Below, piece by piece: positions 27,901 to 36,439 of a stretch of 64,000 bases of DNA. The notes beneath the pieces were generated by a model. It was not told the origin of the DNA. It saw only the letters and a list, made by a program, of their open reading frames with translations, and did not search any database. Position 1 is the first letter of the stretch. Each line of letters starts with the position of its first letter. The position numbers and the translations under genes were made by a program. The stretch covers positions 181,371-245,370 of the forward strand of contig JAFVGA010000001.1 in NCBI GenBank assembly GCA_017475235.1, in the 5' to 3' direction. The DNA is from Eubacterium sp. (GTDB lineage Bacteria; Bacillota; Clostridia; Lachnospirales; Lachnospiraceae).

Positions 27901-30900
27901 GCTCTTTTAACTACGCTAGCTATTCTTCTGTAATCAATAATGAATTTGTGGTATATCCACAGATAAAATTATATGATTGCACAAAATATGTCGGTTCTGG
28001 ATTCTTATATAACCATCCGTATTATCCAGAAAAAGATGGGGATATAATTACTCTTCCAGCAAATCTTAAGTTCTTCGGAAACCGTTCTTTCCGTTATACT
28101 ATGTATAAGAAAGTAATAGTCGATACTTATGTGTATTACAGACAAGTACAGTTGAACGATAACTATTCATATTATGGGTATAAAGCCGGAGAAACATCTA
28201 CGTCGACATTTGACTTTATAGAAGATTCAGTCTTCGAAGGATACCCTATCAGTGAAGTTAGAATCGGTAAATACCTTGAGGTATTACCAGAAGTATTCCC
28301 TTATGCTGATAGAATGACGATAGATCCAGAGAATCCAAACTTTGTTATCTCTAATGGATATATATTCAGCCCTGATATGAAGACTCTTTATAGACCAGTG
28401 TGCTATTCGGAATTAGCTGCTATAGAGCCTACAGCTCAGAATAAGTATGTATTCCAGTCAAGTGTTCTTGAAAATATAGTTGATTTCCGTTCTTTCAAAA
28501 ATGATAGACGTATCACTGGCATCGAGATAACTTCGGATAGACTTGTTATTAAGCCTAATAGTTCTGCCACATTATACTTACCAGAAAATTGCGACAGAAT
28601 TATTCTTCCATCGGGTGATTATACTATTCTCGATAGTGATTTCGATAAACTTTCGTATATCGAATTCCTTAATATTACTCCTACATCTAAGTACTATACC
28701 ATCCCAGGATCAGAAGCCGGAGATGTATATAGTAATTTTAATAAGACATATTATTATACAATGAATGATCCTAATTCAATGTCTTCTTCATGGCAAAGCT
28801 TTAGCGTTACTGGTTCAAGAATGATCTTTATTAGACCTGGGGCTAACGTGACTATTCCTAACACTTGTATTGAATTGGGTGGTAAAGTTCAAACTGGCAT
28901 GGTAACTATCCAACAGGATAAAATTACAGAGTTGAATGTAAGTAGTCCTAACGTTAAAGTAGAAGGTTATGATATTGCAGGAGCAAATAGTATTTTCTTT
29001 AAGGATGGTACTGATGCTTATTATACAGTAGATGGCCAAATAAAATCTGATTTTCTTTGGAGTAGAATGAACAAAAACACTGGAAGTCAATCTTCTACTA
29101 CAGTATTCTTATATAAAGTACCTACTGGCCCAGAGATTGATACAATGACTATTAATCTCGATTACGATAAGTATATTAGTCCAGCAGCATTAAAATTCTG
29201 TAATATTTCCAATCTCGTCATTTCTGCTAGAGCTAATCCTAATAATGGAAACGCTAGAAATTATTTCATCTTTAAAATTCCTATCACTACAGAAAGTAAT
29301 AGGAATACTGTTCCTTATGGATTCTTCAATGACTACGATAAGACATTACATTATGATGATGAGAATGTTGCTGATCTAACACAGTATGCAATATCTACCG
29401 GTAATAGAGCATCTTATAATTATGGGTACCTTTTCAATCAAACTCATTATGCTGATGATCAGTTTTTCTTTAATAAATTATGTATGCCAGTTCTTAATAA
29501 CCATCTCGATTCATTAACTATAGATTTTGATCCGACTTTATTGACTGGTAGAATTGGATGGAATGGAATTTATATATCAACAGGTATAACTTTAAAGCAG
29601 GCTAATAATAATTATAGCGCGACTTTTGCTAGCATGTATTATTCAGGTAATGAATGGTTAGTAAACTACTGGGTATTACCAGAGATAGATGATTTCTATA
29701 TTAACTATGATTATACTTCCGGTAATGCAATTTTCCTCCCATTCCCCGTAGATGAAAAGTTTAAGAATATTCACTTTAATCCAGCTTATATAACAGGAAT
29801 TGCAAGAATATCATCTCTTGTTGTATGTGCGGCTGGAGTAAAAATATTCCCGTCAGATCTTCTTGATCAGATCACTAATCATAGTTATAAGCTGTATTAT
29901 TGTCCTGATACAAACCTTTCTTTATCAGCAACAAGTTATACAAATCATACATTCGGTGAACAGAGTGGTTGTCCGTTCCCAAGCAATTCAACTATCACAC
30001 TTACAACATGCTTCGTACATCCTTTATTTGTACATCCGGAAGTATGCTCAGGTATAAATCTCGTTCTTACCGCTGATACAAAGTTCGGATTTTCTACGCA
30101 AATAGTAACAGACCCATCTCTTGTCGGTACTAATAAGAATATGCTTAATCAGTATTCTGATTATATAAGATCCTGGAATTCGTCTTCCTATTTCAATGGA
30201 ACTACTGATCAGCTCGGTAAATATTTTTACTTATTCAGCCCAGCTCTCAGTAAGGCTGCTTATATGGCTAAGCAATTAGCGGTATTCTCACATATCACTT
30301 CCCCAAGATTATTCACATATCTTTTCAGAGCGGTCAATATTTCATCTTCAGATGATACATATAAGATATTTAACGGATCATGGTTTGAATTAAACTGTGT
30401 GACTCTTGTAAGCATCCCGTACTACTGTTTCGATGTAGATACAACAGATGATGTTGTTGGCTCTGGATATAACGTTTTCACATATCAGCAATTCCATGAT
30501 ATGCTCCTGGATCTCACGTCTATAGATGAGGGAAATAAAATACAAATTCCTATAAACCCTAATGGTGATACAGATTACATGCTTAACTCTAATCTCATAG
30601 ATTGGAAAGCTCCTTTCGTATCAAAACAACAAAAACGAATTGATAGTTGGACTATAACAAATTCAACTTTCAATGGATTTGTAGATAGAAACGTATTACT
30701 TCATTTTATTGACCATATCATATATTCTGGAACAGCAACAGCATTTATGATTTTCGGTAAAATAAATGGTAGTGGGTCTTCTTCCAGCTATAATTACAAT
30801 TCAACCAATGATACATATCGCAATAGCTATACATATTTTACTGGAACTGAGGATATCACTGTCACTATAGATCCGGGTTCATTAAGTGATCCTGTTGTAA

Positions 30901-31979
30901 TTGACTTTGGCGGTGCTAGAGTTCAAGATATTCAAAACGCTTCTATTCGTAATTATCTGAAACCTACGTCGTTATACCATAATAATTTTATTATGGACTT
31001 CACTGCCAATAAAAATTATGTCATCAGGCAGATATGTATGCCAAACTGTGATTCGGAGGAATTGGATTTTACACAATATCCTACATGTAATTTCGTTCTT
31101 GGCGATTCAACTAACTTCTATGCTGTAACAGAACATGAAAGATGCTATGCTAAGATTAGCGGATTTAAGAGAGTTGTACTGGGTTCAAATGTTTCTATTT
31201 ATCAAGGCAATGGATCTAGTATTCCAGCTCTTCCTAATATATTATTCTATTCAGCTCAAGTAGAAGAAATAGAGTATCTTGGATCTGAAGTATACGGTAT
31301 TACAAATTATAGCGGCTCAAACAATATATCAACGACATTCGGAAACAATATTACGAATTTCGACACTATATTCTGTGGAGCCGGAGCTAATTCAGGTCTT
31401 ATAGAAGTCGATCTTAATAGGGTTGAAACTATTGTAGGTTGGTCTCAGTATACGACATATACAGATCAAAATACTGTAGGCTATGCATTCTGTTATTGTG
31501 ACTTCACTAATTCATCATTCGATCACTTAATAAGCATTGCATCCAATGGTGGAATCAAATTTTCTGTGTTCGCTTCTCAAATTACCATGCCTAACCTTAC
31601 CTCAATAGGGACTAGTGGTATGAGGGAAAACAGCGGAATTGAAGAATTAAGCATACCTCTGTGCACTAGTCTAGGCGAGTACGCATTTTATCGAAATAGG
31701 GCTCTTGCTACTCTTTCAGCACCATCTCTTGTTACAATTGGAGCCTATGCTTTCTATGATTGTCCAATCTCTGGAGTACTCACTTTAGCGTCTGCAGAAA
31801 CAATTGGTTCTAATGCTTTCAATTCATTAGATATCACAGAAGTATATTTACCATCTGCAACAAATATTGCAGACAACGCATTCTATGCTTGTAGAAATAT
31901 CACCAAAGCTTACATTCCAGCAGGCTGTACTATTTCTATTACATCATTCTTTAATAATACAGAAATCGTTAGAACTTAA
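24903..31979 (+). CDS. Giant repeat adhesin with C-terminal LRR_5 repeats (2358 aa)
   Basis: The start is a TTG at 24903 behind GAGGG; no ATG with a ribosome binding site fits. The N-terminal module (about 28-95) ends 'CVYCVIDMKHKKIIVTDI', and the second module (about 115-235) matches the stub and the 17500 protein. A very long Tyr/Asn/Ser-rich beta-structured middle follows, with scattered degenerate BspA-like units (for example 'GNRSFRYTMYKKVIV'). Clear LRR_5 repeats are at the C-terminus (about 2225-2355: LTSIGTSGM, SLGEYAFYRN, VTIGAYAFYDC, ETIGSNAFN, NIADNAFYAC). A surface-binding role is inferred. Confidence 0.8.
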   Translation: MRYTFLTHTKENNKHYLNLDIDMSTHDFLVESSFIATDVYLGNESVYFNGTLYTAIMVPDTELLFSANDCVYCVIDMKHKKIIVTDIHKAACDSLIVFNNFSNNPTTQFPSQNNILFSKSITIVNDTDRYQDIIMGGCIILENAMSEDGVGSFAMYLDVYFNGKHTYRYTLDCTRKHECLCFDHLFKNVKTNEPIDIYVQYSYGTHIYGGSYVSPTIYNNNVTFYIEGANISYGDSSNIFTYTISDETHSGVSGYGSSLPYATVTGVINSSLTAYRVPDYCTVNGVKYPVKQFNLNTTLPNCKYIAFGNNIEVIICSNVYTNDMTQSPLYSTDYVSAEQSGYFKNKGVIVVYPDSGVRYIYGGDNYNNYGGFYNDQKSYVINGNPERLLYLYYDIGGSSLPRGEYPSLTFDNVGIFYCDNSSMSFRKTNNLTINAKLIGRLYYSNTYYSYRNTSYPGIAALNQSEGGLSIQEPDNTILINLNCEVCNTYYLMYYYHCGRAVWSIDDGVEYDDYKGYDPSVFFPNVVRFYEQKIIFNINGTVVYTSNAYGYISNLYSPETFIKLLTDISENSSTGEITYSVSAPSPSEYNYTVSSYNSWSMVYNYASSLGFNAAVRPWLIINIEGDCYSSLYTSSYYVQIKVTIDGNLHYIPMGAYCYLYNNPFADSYIQNDYYYRDGYYYASDWEVKGTYDISKSFIKTVVRRITERRGWYFDNNGNKLPSYKYFTKVWEPDYAITPSINLASLCSYSLNNTSYFRRFKAHRLAGIVYIPTKYTGTSSYSMYPKAKEGDITTRPNYSYFCNNSWADFSYDEIADDTIILSFGMRDLTNNPIDFSKLSCIGNLYYCNILRIELEDPVVAFLVPPDPSYFYRVSAYTGNYIYDTPDGQWDPNWHTYDDRYDAYIEFNAVCLGNIILQYESEKIPDEEVEENMYIKYRLNCSSATDEDIAEMEEYLSALTEEQRESDSSHNYRKAECDYYRLKLPKKSNIALGVEDFEFDRTSSFNYASYSSVINNEFVVYPQIKLYDCTKYVGSGFLYNHPYYPEKDGDIITLPANLKFFGNRSFRYTMYKKVIVDTYVYYRQVQLNDNYSYYGYKAGETSTSTFDFIEDSVFEGYPISEVRIGKYLEVLPEVFPYADRMTIDPENPNFVISNGYIFSPDMKTLYRPVCYSELAAIEPTAQNKYVFQSSVLENIVDFRSFKNDRRITGIEITSDRLVIKPNSSATLYLPENCDRIILPSGDYTILDSDFDKLSYIEFLNITPTSKYYTIPGSEAGDVYSNFNKTYYYTMNDPNSMSSSWQSFSVTGSRMIFIRPGANVTIPNTCIELGGKVQTGMVTIQQDKITELNVSSPNVKVEGYDIAGANSIFFKDGTDAYYTVDGQIKSDFLWSRMNKNTGSQSSTTVFLYKVPTGPEIDTMTINLDYDKYISPAALKFCNISNLVISARANPNNGNARNYFIFKIPITTESNRNTVPYGFFNDYDKTLHYDDENVADLTQYAISTGNRASYNYGYLFNQTHYADDQFFFNKLCMPVLNNHLDSLTIDFDPTLLTGRIGWNGIYISTGITLKQANNNYSATFASMYYSGNEWLVNYWVLPEIDDFYINYDYTSGNAIFLPFPVDEKFKNIHFNPAYITGIARISSLVVCAAGVKIFPSDLLDQITNHSYKLYYCPDTNLSLSATSYTNHTFGEQSGCPFPSNSTITLTTCFVHPLFVHPEVCSGINLVLTADTKFGFSTQIVTDPSLVGTNKNMLNQYSDYIRSWNSSSYFNGTTDQLGKYFYLFSPALSKAAYMAKQLAVFSHITSPRLFTYLFRAVNISSSDDTYKIFNGSWFELNCVTLVSIPYYCFDVDTTDDVVGSGYNVFTYQQFHDMLLDLTSIDEGNKIQIPINPNGDTDYMLNSNLIDWKAPFVSKQQKRIDSWTITNSTFNGFVDRNVLLHFIDHIIYSGTATAFMIFGKINGSGSSSSYNYNSTNDTYRNSYTYFTGTEDITVTIDPGSLSDPVVIDFGGARVQDIQNASIRNYLKPTSLYHNNFIMDFTANKNYVIRQICMPNCDSEELDFTQYPTCNFVLGDSTNFYAVTEHERCYAKISGFKRVVLGSNVSIYQGNGSSIPALPNILFYSAQVEEIEYLGSEVYGITNYSGSNNISTTFGNNITNFDTIFCGAGANSGLIEVDLNRVETIVGWSQYTTYTDQNTVGYAFCYCDFTNSSFDHLISIASNGGIKFSVFASQITMPNLTSIGTSGMRENSGIEELSIPLCTSLGEYAFYRNRALATLSAPSLVTIGAYAFYDCPISGVLTLASAETIGSNAFNSLDITEVYLPSATNIADNAFYACRNITKAYIPAGCTISITSFFNNTEIVRT

Positions 31980-32112
31980 TGTAAAACTTTACAGGACAAA
32001 ATCTAACGAAACATAAGAGTAATTTATAGTAAAATAATTCTTATTAACCTCCCTAATTTAAGACATTTTCTAAAATTACTCTAAAATTTGCTTTGTAATC
32101 ATGTGCAAGAAT

Positions 32113-32149
32113 TTCCAGTACTCCTTGTGAGTACTGGAATATTCTTTTA
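32113..32149 (+). terminator. Rho-independent terminator of the adhesin block
   Basis: TTCCAGTACTC / GAGTACTGGAA (11-bp stem, loop CTTGT) followed by TATTCTTTTA. Confidence 0.85.
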
Positions 32150-32265
32150 CATTAGCCACAACAATTTCATAAGTTTATAGGTGCGTATTGGGAATAATAC
32201 TCTATACTAAATTCAGATATCTTCTTTAAAATTTCATTCAATATTATTCTCAAAAGGTATATGTA

Positions 32266-32298
32266 GATCAGTACATTTGTACTGATCGCTATACTTTT
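32266..32298 (+). terminator. Second hairpin, terminator-like
   Basis: GATCAGTAC / GTACTGATC around ATTT, then GCTATACTTTTG. It lies 40 nt before the small gene at 32330, so it could also be a leader structure. Confidence 0.5.
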
Positions 32299-32329
32299 GC
32301 TCAACCTTAAAATAAAGGAGAGTGATATT

Positions 32330-32530
32330 ATGCCTAAGTCAATAGATTTAGAAAATCCATTTCCAAAGTATTGCACTAAATGTAAAAGTTCGGAATATAC
32401 AAACGTAATAGGATATGATTCTAAAACAGAATTATTCTGTTTCGCTATTGGATATCCATGTGAACAGATTAAGAAATGTACCAATGTAAACTATGCTCCA
32501 ATCTATCATGAGAAGCATCCTGAGTTGTAA
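32330..32530 (+). CDS. Small cysteine-rich protein (66 aa)
   Basis: Unidentified. ATG 32330 has AAAGGAGAG upstream. Five cysteines: a CxxC pair at residues 15-18 (YCTKC) and three more at 37, 44 and 50 (FCFAIGYPC; KKC). This suggests a small zinc-binding fold. It stands alone between two terminators. Confidence 0.7.
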   Translation: MPKSIDLENPFPKYCTKCKSSEYTNVIGYDSKTELFCFAIGYPCEQIKKCTNVNYAPIYHEKHPEL

Positions 32531-32548
32531 CCAAATTGTAATCTTTTG

Positions 32549-32577
32549 TTGGAGGTTTGTAACCTCCAACTTTTTTC
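32549..32577 (+). terminator. Rho-independent terminator
   Basis: TTGGAGGTT / AACCTCCAA with loop TGT, then CTTTTTTC. Ends the 66-aa gene. Confidence 0.9.
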
Positions 32578-32632
32578 TTTGTGTAACAGTATTTTACATT
32601 TTTAAGTAATATATTGCTAAAATTTTTGAAAT

Positions 32633-32779
32633 TACAAAATTTTACACTAGCGTGAACATACTTAAAAATTAAAAATTTACTTAATTTATTAATTTAATTA
32701 AGCATGGCAGGGATACAGTGTGGCTTTCCCTGAAACCCTGAAAACTCGTGCTACGCAACTTTTCAAGTTGCTTGCACTC
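32633..32779 (+). ncRNA. Structured repeat element, copy 1
   Basis: About 147 nt, sharing most of its length with copy 2. It has an AT-rich 5' part, then CAGGGA/TCCCTG stem, then GTGC-GCAACTT-TTC-AAGTTGC-GCAC nested hairpin. The loop of the first stem contains CAG, which can pair with CTG downstream of the stem. A terminator follows 30 nt later (32810), so copy 1 could be a free-standing small RNA. Confidence 0.55.
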
Positions 32780-32809
32780 TATGGATTCTAGTATACATTT
32801 CTTTATCTT

Positions 32810-32840
32810 ATCCAGAGATTTTTCTCTGGATATTTCTTCT
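32810..32840 (+). terminator. Rho-independent terminator between the two repeat copies
   Basis: ATCCAGAGA / TCTCTGGAT around TTTT, followed by ATTTCTTCTG. Confidence 0.7.
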
Positions 32841-32853
32841 GTTGTTTCTGAAA

Positions 32854-33002
32854 TACAAAATTTTACATTGACTTGAACATACTTAAAAATTAAAAATTTA
32901 CTTAATTTATTAATTTAATTAAGTATGGCAGGGATGCAAAAGGCGAATTTCCCTGAAAGCATTAAAGTTCGTGCTACGCAACTTTTCAAGTTGCTTGCAC
33001 TC
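32854..33002 (+). ncRNA. Structured repeat element, copy 2, in the tmk leader
   Basis: About 149 nt. Stems are conserved with copy 1, while the loop of the CAGGGA/TCCCTG hairpin and the linker after it differ. In this copy the loop ATGC can pair with GCAT in the linker, replacing the CAG/CTG pair of copy 1. That covariation-like change supports a pseudoknot. It ends 7 nt before the GAAAGG of the kinase gene, so it may regulate it. Confidence 0.6.
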
Positions 33003-33025
33003 CAGTTTGAAAGGTAGTGATTTAT

Positions 33026-33673
33026 TTGAATACTTTTAATGGTAAGCGTATTATCTGTATTGAAGGTCTGGATTGTGTTGGTAAAACTACAATTTTCAAT
33101 TCGACAAAAAATATTATCCAGCGAAATAATAATCCGATTCTTCATGCGTTAAATTACAATGGCAATATTATCTTTGAGCATTTTCCTACAGATGGATCTG
33201 AAGCCAGAAGAATTCGTAAAACCGAGAAAAATATTGATGAAGAAAAACTTCAGTCTCTTATGCTTGAAGATTTGGTAAATAGAACCGATAAGTTTTTCAA
33301 TCAGGATAAAGAATCCGTTATGATTTGTGATAGATATCTATTCTCCAATTATATCTATTCTTTCAATATGAAATCTGTAAGTGAATTCTTAAATACTCTA
33401 AGCGGATATTGGGCACAGAAGAATCTTCCTATGTATGATATCTTTGTAAAGAATTGTCTTACTACAATTGTAGTTAGTATTCCTGAAGATGTCAGACTGA
33501 AGAGAATGTTTTTCAATAGATCTGAATCCGAAAGAGACTCAAATGAAAATGAAATTTACCAGCAGAAGCTTTATGATCGTTACTACAATATTATGTCTCA
33601 CGACAGATATCAACTCAATAAAGCTTTCAATATTCAATTGTATTATCCAAAATTAACTGACTCTATTCTGTAA
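33026..33673 (+). CDS. tmk: Thymidylate kinase-like protein
   Basis: A 215-residue nucleoside monophosphate kinase, expected to phosphorylate dTMP to dTDP for phage DNA synthesis. Seen: P-loop IEGLDCVGKTT near the N-terminus, FPTDGSEA (the substrate-binding FP motif), the DRY motif in ICDRYLFSNY, and an Arg-rich lid (RLKRMFFNRSESERD). Start is uncertain: TTG 33026 has AAAGG at good spacing, while the in-frame GTG 33017 is too close to it; I chose TTG. The leader carries the structured element, copy 2. Confidence 0.85.
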   Translation: MNTFNGKRIICIEGLDCVGKTTIFNSTKNIIQRNNNPILHALNYNGNIIFEHFPTDGSEARRIRKTEKNIDEEKLQSLMLEDLVNRTDKFFNQDKESVMICDRYLFSNYIYSFNMKSVSEFLNTLSGYWAQKNLPMYDIFVKNCLTTIVVSIPEDVRLKRMFFNRSESERDSNENEIYQQKLYDRYYNIMSHDRYQLNKAFNIQLYYPKLTDSIL

Positions 33674-33736
33674 TTTATAACAAACACCTTAACTTACAAT
33701 TGAAGTATTAACGCCCTAATTGTAGAAAGGACTATT

Positions 33737-35152
33737 ATGAATCAGATAAAAAATATTCAATATACTTGTGTAGAGGGAAAAGATCAGATTGCTAAGTTCT
33801 GTATTGTTCCTTTTGAGGAAGTCCCTATCGAAATAAGAAAGTATTTAATATCCACAGATAATAAAATTGCCAGAAATGTAATGCCTCCTTATGTAAAAGA
33901 CTCCATAAGCGCATTCAGCAATAATATTTTACAAACTTTTTTAAATAAACTCGGTATTTATGATAACTATGATGAGAGAAAAGAAAGCATAGCTTTTGTA
34001 GATGCATTCGTTTATCCGAAAAATAAAAAAGATAAATTCTTTTACTACAGAGTGCATTATATAGGATTCGACTTAGATCGAAAAGGTTCTATTTGTGCTA
34101 TCTCTAGAGTTCTTAAGCCAGCAGAAACAACTAGACCTAATTTTAAAACGGTAGAAACTGTAATCTGCAGAAAAGGTTTCTGGTTAAGAAATGGATTTGC
34201 TTGGAGACAGAGTTATTTAAGAGAAGATATTGAACAGCAGTTTACTGTAGAAAACTTAGACCGAGTTTTCAAAGAAGAATACGGTCAAGCTTACAATAAT
34301 CATATCGGTATTGATAAAAGAGACAAATACAATAGGTGTCAATTCCCTAATGACGAAACTCTTTACACAAGCAGAGAGTTACACAGAACTCTTTCTCAGC
34401 CGTTAAAACTCAAAGACAAAACTGTAGTTACTCATAGACTTCAGACATTTGGAGAATTTGCATTTAAATTTGGTCCGATGTTTGTGTATAACAATAGACA
34501 TACCCTGCTTCCAAGCAAGACTAATATAAGTATTGCTGAATTAAGGACTTGCATTTGTGCATCAAATGATCTTATGTGGTATCATGATAATGTAAACAAA
34601 AGTATTCATGGTGAAGCAAAGATCGTTCATGTCGAAATTGAAGAAATCAAAGATCAGGAATTGCTTGATATGGCTTCTTTTGGACAAGATGATTATAATA
34701 GAAATATTTATCGTAAGTACAAAAAGTATCCAGGAACAATCACTATAGCTATAGTGCTCGAAGCTGCCAAGACTAAAAGGCATTTGCAGTTTAGACATAA
34801 ATTCACTTTAGACGTTGGAGGACTTGCTACTTCAAAATTTCCATACACCTGTGATCCAAACTATGAAACAAAAACTGACGATTTGTTGAAATGCTTGGAG
34901 ATTGATAATGTACTGAAGTCCATGGAGATTGAAGAAGATAAATATAAACGCGGATACAGTTTAGATGTATTAAAAGACGCTCTCGAACCTTTATTCGAAA
35001 AAGCGGATGAAGTTCCTGATGATAAAAAATTCAATGAAGAAACTACGGCTGCAGATGAAGCTGTACATGCTTCAACAAATAAAGAAGATGATAAAGCCTG
35101 TGACGTAGATCTCGAAGAGATCCTCGAAGAAACTGATCATCCTGAAGATTGA
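33737..35152 (+). CDS. Unidentified 471-aa protein
   Basis: Not recognised. ATG 33737 has GAAAGGA upstream, and a TACAATT/AATTGTA pairing sits in the leader. The first about 400 residues look like a compact globular domain. The C-terminal 70 residues are strongly acidic (EEDKYKRG, then DDKACDVDLEEILEETDHPED), like a DNA-mimic or interaction tail. It follows thymidylate kinase on the same strand and is closed by a terminator at 35197, so a DNA-metabolism role is possible. Confidence 0.8.
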   Translation: MNQIKNIQYTCVEGKDQIAKFCIVPFEEVPIEIRKYLISTDNKIARNVMPPYVKDSISAFSNNILQTFLNKLGIYDNYDERKESIAFVDAFVYPKNKKDKFFYYRVHYIGFDLDRKGSICAISRVLKPAETTRPNFKTVETVICRKGFWLRNGFAWRQSYLREDIEQQFTVENLDRVFKEEYGQAYNNHIGIDKRDKYNRCQFPNDETLYTSRELHRTLSQPLKLKDKTVVTHRLQTFGEFAFKFGPMFVYNNRHTLLPSKTNISIAELRTCICASNDLMWYHDNVNKSIHGEAKIVHVEIEEIKDQELLDMASFGQDDYNRNIYRKYKKYPGTITIAIVLEAAKTKRHLQFRHKFTLDVGGLATSKFPYTCDPNYETKTDDLLKCLEIDNVLKSMEIEEDKYKRGYSLDVLKDALEPLFEKADEVPDDKKFNEETTAADEAVHASTNKEDDKACDVDLEEILEETDHPED

Positions 35153-35196
35153 CATTTTCTATAATCTTTTCATCTCATAATAAAGACACAAAAGTT

Positions 35197-35225
35197 CCGT
35201 GGAGTAAATCTCCACGGGATTTTTG
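35197..35225 (+). terminator. Rho-independent terminator
   Basis: CCGTGGAG / CTCCACGG (8 bp, loop TAAAT) followed by GATTTTTG. Confidence 0.85.
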
Positions 35226-35231
35226 TGCAAT

Positions 35232-35247
35232 TGAACTTTTATATAAT
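35232..35247 (+). promoter_or_regulatory. AT-rich motif B before a structural operon
   Basis: TGAACTTTTATATAAT, 15 of 16 positions like the copy at 24117, in the same terminator-motif-ribosome-binding-site order. Confidence 0.45.
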
Positions 35248-35265
35248 CCGAAAGGGGTGAATGTT

Positions 35266-35997
35266 TTGGAGTCAACTAACCTGATGAGACTAAGTGAGAA
35301 TAGTTTTCCCGATATACAGAGCATAAATATATCTGGAAATCCAACCTTAGTTACACCAAATAAAGAAGATTCTATATCGTTAAGGCATACCTATGCAGAC
35401 TTACAAGATATAGACGAATATGTAAAGTTCATACGAAATTCTGTTAAACTCTTTAGAGGAACAGAATACTATAAACTCTATAAGGGTCACTTATTAGAAC
35501 TGGGTCTAGATAGATGCCAAGTACTAGGCAATCTTCCTGTAGATACAGATAATAATGATTCCTTAGTTACTATTGAGATGAATCATGTGATTATAACTGT
35601 ATTTGATGTAGCTCTCATTATATGTGAGACTATATTAAAAACTTATGGCAGTATTACTTCTTTTGAATTAGTAAATCTGCTTATAAAAGAACACGCTGAA
35701 CATAGAGTTCCGTTAGTAATGATGTGCAAATCTGTACATCAAGCATATCATGCAGATCCATTGTTTTTCGTACAACCGAATATGATATTCGGTAAATGGT
35801 GGGAGTTGTTAGACCGATATAAATTGGGTATAACTCCCGAAATAGCTTCGAAAGTTTCTTATTACTGTAAGAAGTGCCAAGAACAATCTGGTACATTTGA
35901 TAATGGATTACTTCAGATCTCTAAACAAGTACAAGAATGGGGGTCATATAATAATGGATTTATTGACTTGGATGTTAATTGGAATGATGATATCTAG
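35266..35997 (+). CDS. Unidentified 243-aa protein, first of a structural unit
   Basis: Not recognised. The likely start is TTG 35266, 9-10 nt after AAAGGGG; an open frame runs further 5' through the terminator and is not credible there. Helical C-terminus with a CxxC near the end (YYCKKCQEQ). It overlaps the next gene by 44 nt and precedes two large structural genes. Confidence 0.75.
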   Translation: MESTNLMRLSENSFPDIQSINISGNPTLVTPNKEDSISLRHTYADLQDIDEYVKFIRNSVKLFRGTEYYKLYKGHLLELGLDRCQVLGNLPVDTDNNDSLVTIEMNHVIITVFDVALIICETILKTYGSITSFELVNLLIKEHAEHRVPLVMMCKSVHQAYHADPLFFVQPNMIFGKWWELLDRYKLGITPEIASKVSYYCKKCQEQSGTFDNGLLQISKQVQEWGSYNNGFIDLDVNWNDDI

Positions 35998-36415
35998 CGT
36001 TATACTTTCATGGTATTGCGCTATTACTCATAATATCTATAAGAGGAAGAATTACGAATTGAGAGCGCTCAATTCATATAATCTTAACCAGTTTAAGAAT
36101 AAAGAACTCAATCTCAATTCTAATATTGATTCTGATATTGAAGCTGAGCTCGATAAGTTTATCACTGAAATAGTAAATGAGTACGTTCTCTTAAACTATG
36201 CTCATACTAAGAATTATCTTAATGCTGAAGAATGTGAAAAGATGTTCAGGGAAGTTTCTGAAACTATCAAGAAACGCCTTACTCCAGCATTGTTCGATAA
36301 GCTTTGCTTATACTATAATAAATCTGAACTTGGAAATATCATTATACACAAAGCATACTTTGCTGTAGTTCAATTTGTAATGTATAGAAACAACAAGCTT
36401 CAGGTAGATATTTAA
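35954..36415 (+). CDS. Small membrane-anchored protein (153 aa)
   Basis: Starting at ATG 35954, the first 23 residues form one transmembrane helix (LLTWMLIGMMISSVILSWYC), followed by a soluble helical domain (about 40-150). GGGGG lies 11 nt upstream; an in-frame ATG at 35897 would bury the hydrophobic segment internally and has no good site. The topology (short N-terminus, one helix, soluble C-terminus) fits an inner-membrane phage protein. Function unknown. Confidence 0.7.
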   Translation: MDLLTWMLIGMMISSVILSWYCAITHNIYKRKNYELRALNSYNLNQFKNKELNLNSNIDSDIEAELDKFITEIVNEYVLLNYAHTKNYLNAEECEKMFREVSETIKKRLTPALFDKLCLYYNKSELGNIIIHKAYFAVVQFVMYRNNKLQVDI

Positions 36416-36439
36416 AATACTCAAGGAGGTGAATATCTA

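Larger units (their letters stand above)
31980..32329 (+). other. Intergenic region of 350 nt
   Basis: No gene with a ribosome binding site is visible. It holds a terminator at 32113-32149 and a second hairpin at 32266-32287. The first 130 nt are plain AT-rich sequence in which I see nothing further. Confidence 0.6.
32531..33025 (+). other. Gene-free region of about 495 nt with duplicated RNA element
   Basis: No coding frame is supported. It contains terminators at 32549 and 32810 and two copies of a structured element (32633-32779 and 32854-33002). The second copy abuts the ribosome binding site of the thymidylate kinase gene. Confidence 0.7.

Noticed and set aside
32633-33002. CRISPR array or type III toxin-antitoxin RNA
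   Set aside because: Only two copies of about 148 nt with a terminator between, no short-spacer pattern, and the next gene is a thymidylate kinase rather than a ToxN-like nuclease.
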